NCBI GenBank assembly: GCA_041688815.1
Contig: JBDNHK010000005.1
Span: 1 to 64,000, forward strand
Origin: Rhabdothermincola_A sp041688815
GTDB lineage: Bacteria > Actinomycetota > Acidimicrobiia > Acidimicrobiales > Acidimicrobilacustridaceae
Direction of reading: 5' to 3'
DNA: 64,000 nucleotides
Both the position numbers and the translations under genes were made by a program. Positions 1-7,982 of the stretch are shown here, piece after piece (position 1 is the first letter of the stretch; every line of letters begins with the position of its first letter). Under the pieces are notes generated by a model. It saw only the letters and a list, made by a program, of their open reading frames with translations, was not told the origin of the DNA and searched no databases.

Positions 1-95
1 ATGGCCGCGCTCCTCGATCTCGAACGATCACAACGGAGGGCACCGACACTGCGAGGCGGCGGCACCGAAAGGGGAAGAACCTCAACCTACCAGAC

Positions 96-111
96 TCGTA
101 CACATGTTCGC
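96..111. promoter_or_regulatory. Weak SOS-box-like palindrome
   Basis: The sequence TCGTACACATGTTCGC matches the actinobacterial LexA site (TCGAAC-N4-GTTCGA) at 10 of 12 fixed positions. It lies upstream of the DoxX gene and could equally serve a gene reading leftward off the window edge. Bases 1-215 hold no gene I can support. A chance match is quite possible. Confidence 0.22.
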
Positions 112-215
112 AACTCGAATCAGGAGGAATCCCAGAGAATCGGTTCGCCGGGGCAACGGTCTGCGCCGCCTAGGGTGACGAGCCGTCAGACCACGTCGTG
201 GGGGAGCCCGATCCG

Positions 216-764
216 ATGATCCTTGCCGAAGCCATCAACAGCCCGGTGTTCAACGAGACCGGTCTCGACCTCGGTCTGCTCATCCTGCGGGTGGTGGTCG
301 GCCTCACCATCGCCGCCCACGGCTACAACCACATCTTCCGGGGCGGCAAGATCCAGGGCACGGCGGGGTGGTTCGCGTCACTCGGCATGAAGCCCGGCAT
401 CCTGCACGCCTGGCTGGCCAGCATCACCGAGCTCGCCGCCGGACTGTTGTTGGCCCTCGGTTTGCTCACCCCGCTCGGCGCGGCCGGGGTGGTCGGCACC
501 ATGGCCGTCGCCTTCGTCACCAACCATCGCAAGAACGGTTTCTTCATCTTCCGGCCCGGTGAGGGCTGGGAGTACGTGAACGTGTTGATGTGCGCCGGTC
601 TGGCCCTCGGCGCCCTCGGCCCCGGGCAGTGGTCCATCGACAACGCCCTGGGGCTCGAATGGGTGTCGGGCCCGATCGGGTTCGCCATCGCCGCCATCGG
701 CGGACTGGGCGGCGCCGCGCTGCTCCTGCTTTTCTTCTGGCGCCCCGAGAAGAAGACCGCCTGA
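216..764 (+). CDS. DoxX family membrane protein
   Basis: A 182-residue integral membrane protein with about four hydrophobic helices. It has the DoxX-family layout: a first helix with GLTIAAHGYNHIFRGG, a small-residue-rich second helix (ELAAGLLLALGLLTPLGAAG), and a C-terminal helix ending in a short basic tail. DoxX proteins sit in the cytoplasmic membrane and are linked to redox stress or quinone handling, but the substrate here is unknown. A GTG at 198 is in frame, but GGGGGAG at about 200-206 lies at normal Shine-Dalgarno distance before ATG 216, so I prefer 216. The gene is monocistronic and ends before a strong hairpin shared with the convergent dehydrogenase. Confidence 0.85.
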   Translation: MILAEAINSPVFNETGLDLGLLILRVVVGLTIAAHGYNHIFRGGKIQGTAGWFASLGMKPGILHAWLASITELAAGLLLALGLLTPLGAAGVVGTMAVAFVTNHRKNGFFIFRPGEGWEYVNVLMCAGLALGALGPGQWSIDNALGLEWVSGPIGFAIAAIGGLGGAALLLLFFWRPEKKTA

Positions 765-840
765 ACGAGGCCTCCACGGCCGGTCGCCGGCGAGGCCGGC
801 CAGGGGGCCGTCAACGCCCGCAGACCTGCATCCCTCCAGC

Positions 841-890
841 GAACTGTTGAGCCCAGGGAGCGCTAGCGCGCTCCCTGGGCTCAACAGTTC
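841..890. terminator. Perfect 23-bp hairpin, bidirectional terminator
   Basis: The 50 bases form a perfect inverted repeat: two 23-base arms around a 4-base TAGC loop. It lies between the ends of the convergent DoxX and alcohol dehydrogenase genes. On the plus strand it is followed by a short T-rich stretch (CTTTTC). Stem length, absence of mismatch and position between converging genes support a bidirectional intrinsic terminator. Confidence 0.85.
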
Positions 891-946
891 GAGCTTTTCG
901 GCGCGGTGGGTCGAACGGGGGCCCTACGGGGTCGACCGCTGAGCGG

Positions 947-1990
947 TCACGGGACCATGACGGCCCGACCCTGCAGCGTGCCCCCGACCATCGCCCGGTA
1001 GACCTCGGCGGCCTGATCGAGGCGGTACGGCGTGGCGTGCACCGAGAACCCACCCGAGCGGGCCAGGGCGAACAGTTCCTGGAGTTCGGTGATGCTGCCC
1101 CAGTAGGTGCTCTGCACCGAGCACTCGTAGGGGAAGGTGAAGAAGTTGACGGGCAGCGTGCCGCCCCCGATGCCGACGATCGTGAGGCGCCCGAGCGGCG
1201 CCACGACGGAGGCGGCCAGGGCGAGGGTGTCGTCGTACCCGACGATGTCGAGCACCAGTTCGGCGCCTCGGCCTCCCGTGATCTGGCGGATCTCGGTGGT
1301 GGCATCGGGCCCGGCGACGACGGTGTGGTCGGCACCCAGGTCCGAGGCCAGCTTCAATGCCGACTCGCGTTGGTCCACGGAGATCACGGTGGTCGGGGAG
1401 AGGGCCTTGAGGAACTGCACGGCCAGGTGACCGAGCCCGCCGGCGCCGATGACGACGGTGTAGGAGCCGGGTACCAGCCACGGAAGTGAGGCCTTGACGG
1501 CGTGGTAGGGCGTGAGGCCGGCATCGGTGAGCGGCGCGGCGTCGGCCGGCGTCATGTCGCCCAGCGCAACCAGGTAGCGGGGCGCGGGCACCAGCAGGTA
1601 CTCGGCCATCCCGCCGTCGACGCTCAGACCGGGGCCGCTGGCCGTGATGTTCAGGCAGTAGTTCTCCATGCCCTTGCGGCAGTTGAGGCACTGGCCGCAC
1701 CCCCACGCACCGAACACGGCGACCGGTGCGCCGACCTCGAGCCCCCGGGTGGGAGCGGTGCCGGGGCCGAAGGCTTCGATCCACCCCGCGTTCTCGTGCC
1801 CGAGCGTCATCGGCGTGTTGCGGGGTTCGGCAGCGGAGAACTCCATGAGGCTCACATCGCTGTGGCAGGCACCCGCCCCACCGATGCGCACCAGCACCTG
1901 ACCGGGTCCCGGGTCGGGCTGGGGCACCTCGTTGAGTGAGGTGGTCTCGTCCACATCCGCAGACCCACCGATGAGTTGGAACGCCTTCAT
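947..1990 (-). CDS. Zinc-dependent alcohol dehydrogenase, NAD(P)-binding
   Basis: A 347-residue medium-chain dehydrogenase of the usual family length. The GroES-like N-terminal domain carries the catalytic zinc site (Cys42-His43 in GACHSDVS, and GHENAGW near 64-70). The structural zinc loop is complete with Cys98, 101, 104 and 112 (CGQCLNCRKGMENYC). The Rossmann domain follows with a GAGGLG dinucleotide loop near residue 171. It should oxidise an alcohol or reduce an aldehyde or ketone in the cytoplasm; the substrate cannot be read from sequence. GGGGGT precedes ATG 1990 as a weak ribosome site. Convergent with DoxX across the hairpin. Confidence 0.92.
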   Translation of the reverse strand: MKAFQLIGGSADVDETTSLNEVPQPDPGPGQVLVRIGGAGACHSDVSLMEFSAAEPRNTPMTLGHENAGWIEAFGPGTAPTRGLEVGAPVAVFGAWGCGQCLNCRKGMENYCLNITASGPGLSVDGGMAEYLLVPAPRYLVALGDMTPADAAPLTDAGLTPYHAVKASLPWLVPGSYTVVIGAGGLGHLAVQFLKALSPTTVISVDQRESALKLASDLGADHTVVAGPDATTEIRQITGGRGAELVLDIVGYDDTLALAASVVAPLGRLTIVGIGGGTLPVNFFTFPYECSVQSTYWGSITELQELFALARSGGFSVHATPYRLDQAAEVYRAMVGGTLQGRAVMVP

Positions 1991-2062
1991 GTGCTGACCC
2001 CCTGGTGCGCCGAGCTCGATGTGCCGGCTGGTGGCCTGCGTTCTAGCGCATCACCCGGTAGC

Positions 2063-2353
2063 TCAGCGCAACGCCTGGGCGAGGGTGCCGATGGCGGCGG
2101 CCATGGTGAGGTAGTCGTCGTTGTCGGGGCGCCCGGAAGCCTGGTCGTTGAGCTGCTCGGCCAGCAGCCGGAGTTGCGTGGCCACCGACTCCGCCTCGGA
2201 CCGGGTGACGTCGTTGCGATCGGACCGCAGGAGCGGTGCGAGCTGCTGGGCCTGCATCTGCACCGCCGCGGCCCCTTCGGCCGCATCGAGCCGATCGCCG
2301 GTTACCGCCCGGGCCGTCTCGTTGACGAAGCGGATGCGCTGGGCCGGGTGCAC
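2063..2353 (-). CDS. Small hypothetical protein, helical
   Basis: A 96-residue frame with balanced composition (Asn, Gln, Asp, Glu, Leu and Met spread through it), unlike the Arg/Pro-rich overlapping frames that are plainly shadows. It is predicted mostly alpha-helical, has no membrane segment and no cysteine. I do not recognise the family. It starts with GTG at 2353 and has no clear Shine-Dalgarno, so the start is uncertain. It is transcribed with the alcohol dehydrogenase on its downstream side, about 70 bases away. Confidence 0.5.
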   Translation of the reverse strand: MHPAQRIRFVNETARAVTGDRLDAAEGAAAVQMQAQQLAPLLRSDRNDVTRSEAESVATQLRLLAEQLNDQASGRPDNDDYLTMAAAIGTLAQALR

Positions 2354-2475
2354 GCCGGCAGCTTCCCACGCCGTGAAGCTCTGGGCCCGGTCACACCGAC
2401 CCTGCCGGTCACCCCCCGTTGCCGATCATCTAATCACCGACTCCGGCGATCGCGGAGCGTCGTAGGACCCGCGTC

Positions 2476-2821
2476 GTGCTTGTCGCCCGGATCGTCGCCT
2501 TCGTCGCCGGCGCGCTGCTGCTCGTCGCCACCTTGCGGGCCGTGGTGCGCACGTTCGTCGTCCCTCGCGGCGAACAGGTCCTGTCGTCACGGTTGGTGTT
2601 CCTCGGCTTGCGTCCGTTCTACGACACGCTGGCCGGACGCCATTCCGACGCCAGCCGCTCCCATGCCGTGCGCAGCCGGTTCGCCGCCGTCACCGGTCAC
2701 GTTCCTGATCCGACTCCACGCCGTGGGGTGGAACGACCGTTTCGACGAGATCTGGGCCGACTGGGAGCACTGGTTCGCCGAGCTCGAGGGGGTCAGCGCT
2801 TGCCGGTATAGGCGCCGGTGA
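2476..2821 (+). pseudogene. Remnant of two-pore/ion-channel-like membrane protein
   Basis: Two pieces in different frames look like parts of one actinobacterial membrane protein annotated as a two-pore-domain potassium-channel-like protein. Frame 1 from GTG 2476 gives a membrane helix followed by RTFVVPRGEQVLSSRLVF. Frame 2 from about 2690 gives VTFLIRLHAVGWNDRFDEIW and DWEHWFAELE, which in that family lies well downstream, after further membrane helices. The intervening helices and the C-terminus are missing, and the 3' end runs into the neighbouring convergent gene. I recognise the family from memory, so its name is less certain than the observation that the coding signal jumps frame near 2690. 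An intact 111-codon frame exists but its second half looks non-coding. Confidence 0.55.
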
Positions 2822-3449
2822 GGACGGCGGCGCTGGTCGAGGCGGCGGCCACGTCGGCTTCGGCCTCGGCCGCCGGGGTGCTCTCCTCGATTCCGGATGG
2901 TGTGGGCAGGGCGTACACCGTGAACTGGTAGGTGTGGGTGGCCCCGGGCGGAGGGCACGCCGGGGCCCACTGCGCCTGGCCGTCGGCGTTCTGGCCGACC
3001 ACCGCGTCGGGGGGCACGAGCCCTTCCGGGAAGCTCACCCCGTCGGGGGACAGGCCGGCCACCACCCAGTGCACGCGTCCGGCGGCGTCGGGATCGGTCA
3101 CCACCACCACGAGCTCGGCCACATCGCCCCCGGCTCCGCCGATGTCGAGCGGCGGGGAGTCGCCGGCTCCGTCGCACGAGAAGGTCGCGGGCATGGGGTC
3201 GCCCGGTGGCCACGCCGGTGAAGTGATCGACAGGCCGATGGGGGTGACGACGGCGGGCTTGGTCGTGGCCGTCGCCTTGCGTGCCGGCGCCGTGGCCCCG
3301 GGGGCGGGATCGCGCAGCGCCCGGCCACTGGTGCCGCAGGCCGTGAGGAGCACGGCGGCGATCGCCACCATGGCCATGGCGGCCCGACGTCGCAACCGGG
3401 GGGGTACCCGGGAGGGGGAGAGGGTGTGGGACGGAGGCGGGCTCGGCAC
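2793..3449 (-). CDS. PEBP/YbhB-like lipoprotein
   Basis: A 218-residue protein with an N-terminal hydrophobic segment ending in the lipobox LLTACG, so it should be lipid-anchored outside the membrane. The mature part resembles the YbhB/PEBP fold: a DSPPLDIGG segment corresponding to the ligand-loop region, DPDAAGRVHWVVAGL, and the late YALP strand. Family members bind anionic or phospholipid-like ligands or inhibit proteases; no enzymatic role can be assigned. GTG 3449 is taken as start because TAGTCT lies 8 nt upstream; internal ATG codons nearer the signal helix are possible. Its 3' end overlaps the channel-like remnant on the other strand. Confidence 0.72.
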   Translation of the reverse strand: MPSPPPSHTLSPSRVPPRLRRRAAMAMVAIAAVLLTACGTSGRALRDPAPGATAPARKATATTKPAVVTPIGLSITSPAWPPGDPMPATFSCDGAGDSPPLDIGGAGGDVAELVVVVTDPDAAGRVHWVVAGLSPDGVSFPEGLVPPDAVVGQNADGQAQWAPACPPPGATHTYQFTVYALPTPSGIEESTPAAEAEADVAAASTSAAVLTGAYTGKR

Positions 3450-3457
3450 AGGTGACG

Positions 3458-3463
3458 AGACTA
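3458..3463 (-). promoter_or_regulatory. Candidate leaderless -10 (TAGTCT)
   Basis: TAGTCT ends 8 nt before the GTG of the PEBP-like lipoprotein, which has no Shine-Dalgarno. It is divergent from the mca -10. Confidence 0.45.
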
Positions 3464-3497
3464 CGGCCCGGTGGGTGCCGCCCCAGCCTCACCCCGG

Positions 3498-3503
3498 TAG
3501 CTT
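3498..3503 (+). promoter_or_regulatory. Candidate leaderless -10 for mca (TAGCTT)
   Basis: TAGCTT followed by exactly 6 nt and then ATG 3510, with no Shine-Dalgarno. Transcription would start at or next to the start codon. Confidence 0.5.
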
Positions 3504-3509
3504 CACCCC

Positions 3510-4361
3510 ATGGCTGATCGCTGCCTGCTCTCCGTGCACGCCCACCCCGATGACGAAGCCTCCAAAGGGGCCAGCACCGTGGCCCGCTACAAGGCCGACG
3601 ACGTGCGCGCCGTTCTCGTCACCTGCACCGGTGGGGAGGAGGGCGACATCCTCAACCCGGCCATGGACACACCGGAGGTGCGAGCCCGACTGGCCGAGGT
3701 GCGGCGCGACGAACTCGACCTGGCCGCGCGGATCATCGGCTACGACGAGGTCATCATGCTGGGCTACCGCGACTCGGGGATGCCCGACAGCGAGGCCAAC
3801 GCCAATCCTGGATCCTTCGCCCGCGCCGACCTCGACGAGGCGGTGGGCCGGCTGGTCGAGATCATCCGCAGCGAGCAGCCCCAGGTGATCCTCACCTACG
3901 GCGACGACCAGTCCGGCTACCCGCACCCGGACCATCTCCGGGTGCACGACATCTCCCTGCCCGCCTTCGACCTGGCCGGCGACCCGAGCTACCGGCCCGA
4001 GCTCGGTGAGCCGTTCACCCCGCTCAAGATGTACTACTCGGTGTGGTCGCGAGCCCGGATCCAGGGCATGCACGACAAGTTCCTCGAGCTGGGCCTCGAA
4101 TCGCCGTTCGGCTCCGACTGGTTCGAGCGTCCCGACCAGGACGACCGCATCACCACGTCGGTCCCCATCGATGACTACCAGGACGTCCGGATGGAGGCCC
4201 TGCTGGCCCATGCCACCCAGGTCGATCCCACCTCGCCGTTCTGGTTCGGCCTGCCCCGGGAGGCGGCCCGGACGGTGTACCCCTTCGAGGACTACATCCT
4301 GGCCCGTACCCGGGTCGAGTCGTCACTCCCCGAGTCCGACCTCTTCGCCGGCATCGCCTGA
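3510..4361 (+). CDS. mca: Mycothiol S-conjugate amidase Mca
   Basis: A 283-residue LmbE/PIG-L family zinc deacetylase-like hydrolase. The N-terminal metal motif AHPDDE (residues 11-16) and the second motif YPHPDH supply the His/Asp zinc ligands. The stretches TCTGGEEGDILNPAMD and GEPFTPLKMYYSVWSRAR are much closer to Mca than to MshB as I recall them. Mca cleaves mycothiol adducts of electrophiles and drugs to release a mercapturic acid and GlcN-Ins, a detoxification step in the cytoplasm. Its presence implies the organism makes mycothiol, a mainly actinobacterial thiol. Monocistronic, with a leaderless-type promoter. Confidence 0.9.
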   Translation: MADRCLLSVHAHPDDEASKGASTVARYKADDVRAVLVTCTGGEEGDILNPAMDTPEVRARLAEVRRDELDLAARIIGYDEVIMLGYRDSGMPDSEANANPGSFARADLDEAVGRLVEIIRSEQPQVILTYGDDQSGYPHPDHLRVHDISLPAFDLAGDPSYRPELGEPFTPLKMYYSVWSRARIQGMHDKFLELGLESPFGSDWFERPDQDDRITTSVPIDDYQDVRMEALLAHATQVDPTSPFWFGLPREAARTVYPFEDYILARTRVESSLPESDLFAGIA

Positions 4362-4385
4362 CCGACCCGACGACGGCAGGGTCGG
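4362..4385. terminator. Hairpin between convergent genes
   Basis: CCGACCC and GGGTCGG form a 7-bp stem around a 10-base loop directly after the mca stop and before the end of the convergent lipoprotein gene. There is no T-run, so it is a modest terminator candidate. Confidence 0.4.
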
Positions 4386-4392
4386 CGAGCCG

Positions 4393-4896
4393 TCAGCCCG
4401 ATACTTCGGCTCTCGGGGTGATCTCGACCGGCAGTTGCGCGCCGCGGTCGGCGACCTCGTACATGCGTAGGGTGCCGGGTTGGGCGAGCACCACGGTCAC
4501 GGTGTCACCGGGTCGCTGCCCACCGGTGTCGACCAGCGGGGAGGGGGTGGCCACGTTGCGGTCGCCGACATCGGGGGGAGATTCGCCCGGGGGTGTGAGG
4601 AAACCCACCACCTGTTGCTCGCCGGTGCCCGTGAATCGGATCTCCAAGACCGACCCGGCCGGTAGGCGGGCCGGGTCGGCCGCCACCCGGTCGTCGCCCT
4701 GGCCCCGTTCGCCGACGCTGGCCTGAAGGCCGCGGTCGTCGGCCGTGACCACCAGCCGGGGTCGGAAGTCGGCGTCCGCGACCCCGGGCTGGCCGGTCTG
4801 GTCGGTGCCGCACCCGCCGACGGCCATCGCCGACGAGACGACGAGCAGCGTGGCGATGATCACCGTGATGTGGCGACGCGGGACCGAGAGGCTCAC
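4393..4896 (-). CDS. Hypothetical lipoprotein
   Basis: A 167-residue protein with a short basic N-terminus, a hydrophobic helix (residues about 9-26) and a lipobox-like VGGCG, so it should be exported and lipid-anchored. The mature part is rich in Gly, Asp and Val with strand-like stretches (VVGFLTPPGESP, DTVTVVLAQPGTLRMYEV) that suggest a small beta-sandwich. I do not recognise the family. It is the last gene of a leftward set and converges on mca. Confidence 0.6.
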   Translation of the reverse strand: MSLSVPRRHITVIIATLLVVSSAMAVGGCGTDQTGQPGVADADFRPRLVVTADDRGLQASVGERGQGDDRVAADPARLPAGSVLEIRFTGTGEQQVVGFLTPPGESPPDVGDRNVATPSPLVDTGGQRPGDTVTVVLAQPGTLRMYEVADRGAQLPVEITPRAEVSG

Positions 4897-4946
4897 GGCG
4901 GCGAGTCTCGCACGCGACCCGAGGTGGGCCGGAGCATCGTCGGCGG

Positions 4947-5783
4947 TCAGTCGCCGGCGCGTTGGAGCTGGCGGAGGGCCCGGTAGCCGATGAGGGCGGC
5001 GCCCGATCGGGCCACCATGGCCCGTAGCCCGGAGTCGTGGCAGACGAAGTGGTGGTCGTCGACGCGGGCGGCCCAGTCGGGGGTCATGGCCCGCAGCTCA
5101 GGGGTGTCGATGGCCGGGTGCACGTACAGCTCGGTCACCCCGGCGGGCAGGTCGAACAGGGCCCGCTCGATGCTGCGGCGACTGCCGACACCGTTGACGT
5201 GCACGAAGTGGTCGGGGAACACGACACCCTCTTCGGCCGCCAAGCGACGGAACGGGAAGCCGATGGCCCGTTCGGTGGAGGCGCCGGAGAGACGCAGGGG
5301 CAGCCCGAAGTCGACGGCCAGCTCGAGGTAGACGTCGAAGAACTCGGGGCGAAGTTGCAGGGTGCCCATGTGGGAGTCGAGGTGGCTGACGTCGAACCCC
5401 CACAGGATGGCCCGCTCCACCTGGGCGCGACACTCCCGCCGTACCTCTTCGAGGTCGGCGTGGTCCCAGACGTCGTCGAGGGTCGCCGGGAACCCCCCGT
5501 TGCCGTCGAGCAGCGACGGGGCCCTGGTGATGGGTCCCCAGCGGTAGCCGTCCCACTCGGCGTTGAGGGTGAGGTGTACGCCGACGTCCTCGCCGAGGTA
5601 CTGCGCGGCGGCGTGACGGGCCCACGGGCAGGGGACCATGAGCGACGCGCTGGTGGCGATGCCGTTGCGCAGAGCCTCGTAGGTTCCGGTGTTGGCGGCG
5701 TGGGCCAGCCCGAGGTCGTCGCAGTTGAGGATGAGCAGCTTGGCGTCGGGGGCGTGGCCGAGACGCTCGGCGAGGGTGGTCAC
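4947..5783 (-). CDS. ChbG/YdjC-type carbohydrate deacetylase
   Basis: A 278-residue member of the YdjC/ChbG family of metal-dependent deacetylases acting on acetylated sugars. Evidence is the N-terminal LILNCDDLG motif with two Asp, the HLTLNAEWDG segment after it, and the HLDSHMG zinc-binding motif mid-protein. The start GTG 5783 overlaps the stop of the upstream nuclease gene by 4 nt (GTGA), so the two should be translationally coupled. A much longer upstream extension of this frame is antisense noise. The sugar substrate is unknown; ChbG removes an acetyl group from chitooligosaccharides. Confidence 0.82.
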   Translation of the reverse strand: MTTLAERLGHAPDAKLLILNCDDLGLAHAANTGTYEALRNGIATSASLMVPCPWARHAAAQYLGEDVGVHLTLNAEWDGYRWGPITRAPSLLDGNGGFPATLDDVWDHADLEEVRRECRAQVERAILWGFDVSHLDSHMGTLQLRPEFFDVYLELAVDFGLPLRLSGASTERAIGFPFRRLAAEEGVVFPDHFVHVNGVGSRRSIERALFDLPAGVTELYVHPAIDTPELRAMTPDWAARVDDHHFVCHDSGLRAMVARSGAALIGYRALRQLQRAGD

Positions 5784-6388
5784 GGGCCAGACGGTACCGC
5801 CCCCGAGCAGGCGCCCCACAGCCCCCGGCTCTGTTGGCGGGCTTCGGCGGCCGCAGCCGTGAACTCGCGGGTGTGGGCGGTGTTGGGGGCAATGGTGAGG
5901 ACCTCGGCGTAGCCGCCGCGGACCAGTTCGACGTTCACGAACAGCCCGTCGGGCCGACGGATGAGGTAAGCGAGGAGCCGACCGTACGGGTCGCGTTCCT
6001 CGTGATCGCGCTCGAGCTCGACCGGCGTGCCCGGGGGGAGCAGGTCGGCGGTGTGGGCCGAGGCCTCGGGGCCGAAGCACCCGACGGGCTTGGTGGGGTG
6101 CTTGGTCTCCGGTGTGTCGATGCCGATGAGGCGAACGCTCTCGTCGTGTCCGTCGATACGGACCTTCACGGTGTCGCCATCGACCACCTCGCGGACCACG
6201 GTGCCCGCCGAGGCCGCCGCCGGTGGTGGGCGGAGCCGGGCGACGAACACGGCGAGGAGCCCGACGAACAACCCCAGCAGGACCAAGGCGATGGCAAGGC
6301 TGAGCCACGGAGGTGGCGCCGAGGAGACGGTGGCGGTGAAGCGGTGAGGAGCTCGACGCGAAGAGCGAGAAGAGCGGAGATCGGCCAT
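5780..6388 (-). CDS. Membrane-anchored thermonuclease-like (SNase) protein
   Basis: A 202-residue protein: basic N-terminal tail, one membrane helix (ALVLLGLFVGLLAVFVA), then a staphylococcal nuclease domain. The SNase catalytic pattern is visible: VDGDT, VRLIGIDTPE with the first Arg and the Glu, and DPYGRLLAYL with the second Arg. It should hydrolyse nucleic acids outside the membrane. A GTG at 6424 is in frame, but AAGGA 6-7 nt before ATG 6388 makes 6388 the better start. Its stop overlaps the start of the deacetylase gene, implying a two-gene unit for breakdown of external polymers; that role is inference. Confidence 0.82.
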   Translation of the reverse strand: MADLRSSRSSRRAPHRFTATVSSAPPPWLSLAIALVLLGLFVGLLAVFVARLRPPPAAASAGTVVREVVDGDTVKVRIDGHDESVRLIGIDTPETKHPTKPVGCFGPEASAHTADLLPPGTPVELERDHEERDPYGRLLAYLIRRPDGLFVNVELVRGGYAEVLTIAPNTAHTREFTAAAAEARQQSRGLWGACSGAVPSGP

Positions 6389-6466
6389 GGCGGGTCCTTG
6401 AGGTGAACCGGTGATGGCCGCCACAGCAGCGAGGAACCCACCGTAGACACTCGGTGGGACAGTGGG

Positions 6467-7645
6467 TCAGAGGCGTTCGATGATGGTGCCCGTACCCAGA
6501 CCACCACCGCAGCACATGGTGACGAGACCGTAACGTCCGCCGGTGCGCTGCAGTTCGTGCACGGCCTTGGTGGTGAGGACGGCCCCGGTGCCACCCAACG
6601 GGTGCCCGAGGGCGATGGCCCCTCCGTTGGGGTTCACCCCGTCGAGATCGACCTCGAGCTCCTTGGCCCACGCCAGCACGACGGAGGCGAAGGCCTCGTT
6701 GATCTCGACGACGTCGATGTCGTCCATGGTGAGACCGGTGCGATCGAGCAGCCGCCGGGTGGCATCGATCGGCCCGGTGAGCATGAGTACGGGGTCGACG
6801 CCGACCAGGCAGGTGTCGACGATCCTGGCCAACGGGTTGAGCCCGAGGGCTGCGGCCTTGGGGGCGCTCATCATGAGGATGGCGGCGGCGCCGTCGGAGA
6901 TCTGCGACGACGACCCGGCGGTGTGCACACCGTCTTCGCGCGCCACGGGCTTCAGGTTGGCCAACCCTTCGAGGCTGGTGTCACGCAACCCCTCGTCGCG
7001 GGCGACGTGGTGGTGGGTGCCGGTGGGTGATCCGTCGTCGTCGACGTCGGGGGCGTCGACCCCGACGAGCTGGGTGGCGAAGCGATCTTCGGCCCAGGCC
7101 TGGGCGGCGAGCTGCTGGGAGCGCAGGCCGAAGGCGTCGGTGTCGGCCCGGGTGATGCCCCACTTCTCGGCGATGCGCTCGGCCCCCTCGAACTGTGACG
7201 TGTACTCGTAGTGCGGGAAGTAGGTCTTGGGCACCGGGCTGCCGAACCCGAGCTTCTTCGACGAGTTGGAACCGATGGGCACCCGGCTCATGAGTTCGAC
7301 GCCACACGCCACGGCCACGTCGACCACTCCCGACCCGATGAGGGCGGCGGCGATGTCGGTGGCCTGCTGGCTCGAGCCGCACTGGGTGTCGACCGTGGTG
7401 GCCGCGGTCTCGAGCGGGAGGCCGGCGGCCAGCCAGGCGGTGCGGGCGATGTTGAACGACTGCATGCCGATCTGGCTCACGCAACCGCCGATGACCTGGT
7501 CCACCTCTCCTGGATCGACCCCGGTTCGGTCGAACAGCGCGGTGAGGGGCACACCCAGCAGGTCGGCGGGATGCATGGTGGACAGGCCCCCGTTGCGACG
7601 GCCCACAGGGGTGCGCACGGCATCGACGATCACGACATCGGTCAT
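6467..7645 (-). CDS. Thiolase (acetyl-CoA acyltransferase), FadA5-like
   Basis: A 392-residue thiolase with all catalytic elements: nucleophile Cys89 in DTQCGSSQQA, the His loop GGAIALGHPLGGTGA, and the second Cys in MCCGGGLGTG. The Gln-rich QCGSSQQA and GVELMSRVPIGS resemble the steroid side-chain thiolase FadA5 branch rather than acetoacetyl-CoA thiolases. It cleaves 3-ketoacyl-CoA with CoA in beta-oxidation. The exact substrate is inference. It has a leaderless-type promoter and stands alone on the minus strand. Confidence 0.9.
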   Translation of the reverse strand: MTDVVIVDAVRTPVGRRNGGLSTMHPADLLGVPLTALFDRTGVDPGEVDQVIGGCVSQIGMQSFNIARTAWLAAGLPLETAATTVDTQCGSSQQATDIAAALIGSGVVDVAVACGVELMSRVPIGSNSSKKLGFGSPVPKTYFPHYEYTSQFEGAERIAEKWGITRADTDAFGLRSQQLAAQAWAEDRFATQLVGVDAPDVDDDGSPTGTHHHVARDEGLRDTSLEGLANLKPVAREDGVHTAGSSSQISDGAAAILMMSAPKAAALGLNPLARIVDTCLVGVDPVLMLTGPIDATRRLLDRTGLTMDDIDVVEINEAFASVVLAWAKELEVDLDGVNPNGGAIALGHPLGGTGAVLTTKAVHELQRTGGRYGLVTMCCGGGLGTGTIIERL

Positions 7646-7651
7646 GGCCCG

Positions 7652-7657
7652 ATGCTA
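7652..7657 (-). promoter_or_regulatory. Candidate leaderless -10 of thiolase (TAGCAT)
   Basis: TAGCAT lies 6 nt before the thiolase ATG at 7645, with no Shine-Dalgarno between. Confidence 0.5.
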
Positions 7658-7689
7658 CCGAGGGCGGCTGTCAGGGTGGGCAGAGTGGC

Positions 7690-7878
7690 TCAGGCCGCCG
7701 CAGGGTGGTGGCGGTCGAGGCCGGCGGACGTGGTGCGGGCCCGCCGCAGGGCCGCTCGGGCCTTGCTGATGCCGGTGCGGCCGACGGCCCTGGTGGTGTC
7801 GTCGATGCGCCACGAGGCGGGGGCCTTGGGGGAGTCGGCCGAGCGGGTCTCGGCGAGCAGTCGCAGTTGGGATTCCAT
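7690..7878 (-). CDS. Small hypothetical protein
   Basis: A 62-residue basic protein with no cysteine or membrane segment. ATG 7878 is preceded at 8-9 nt by GGGGAGA, a good Shine-Dalgarno, which is the main evidence that it is real. A longer in-frame extension upstream is Pro/Ser-rich and lacks a ribosome site. I do not recognise it. It lies downstream of the copper-type oxidase on the same strand. Confidence 0.45.
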   Translation of the reverse strand: MESQLRLLAETRSADSPKAPASWRIDDTTRAVGRTGISKARAALRRARTTSAGLDRHHPAAA

Positions 7879-7982
7879 GAAAGCAGTCTCCCCAGGGGGT
7901 GCGACATCGGCCCACGAGCCCGGGGACACCGAGGCTGGAGCCCGAGGTCGAGTTGATGGCAGCGACCCTTCGCCCACCGGTG

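Noticed and set aside
1..219. Plus-strand frame of 72 codons at the left edge
   Set aside because: Arg/Ser/Thr-rich, no motif, and it runs through the DoxX ribosome site.
5784..6671. Upstream extension of the ChbG/YdjC frame to 574 codons
   Set aside because: The extra N-terminal part is Arg/His/Pro-rich noise overlapping the nuclease and thiolase genes; the GTGA overlap sets the real start.
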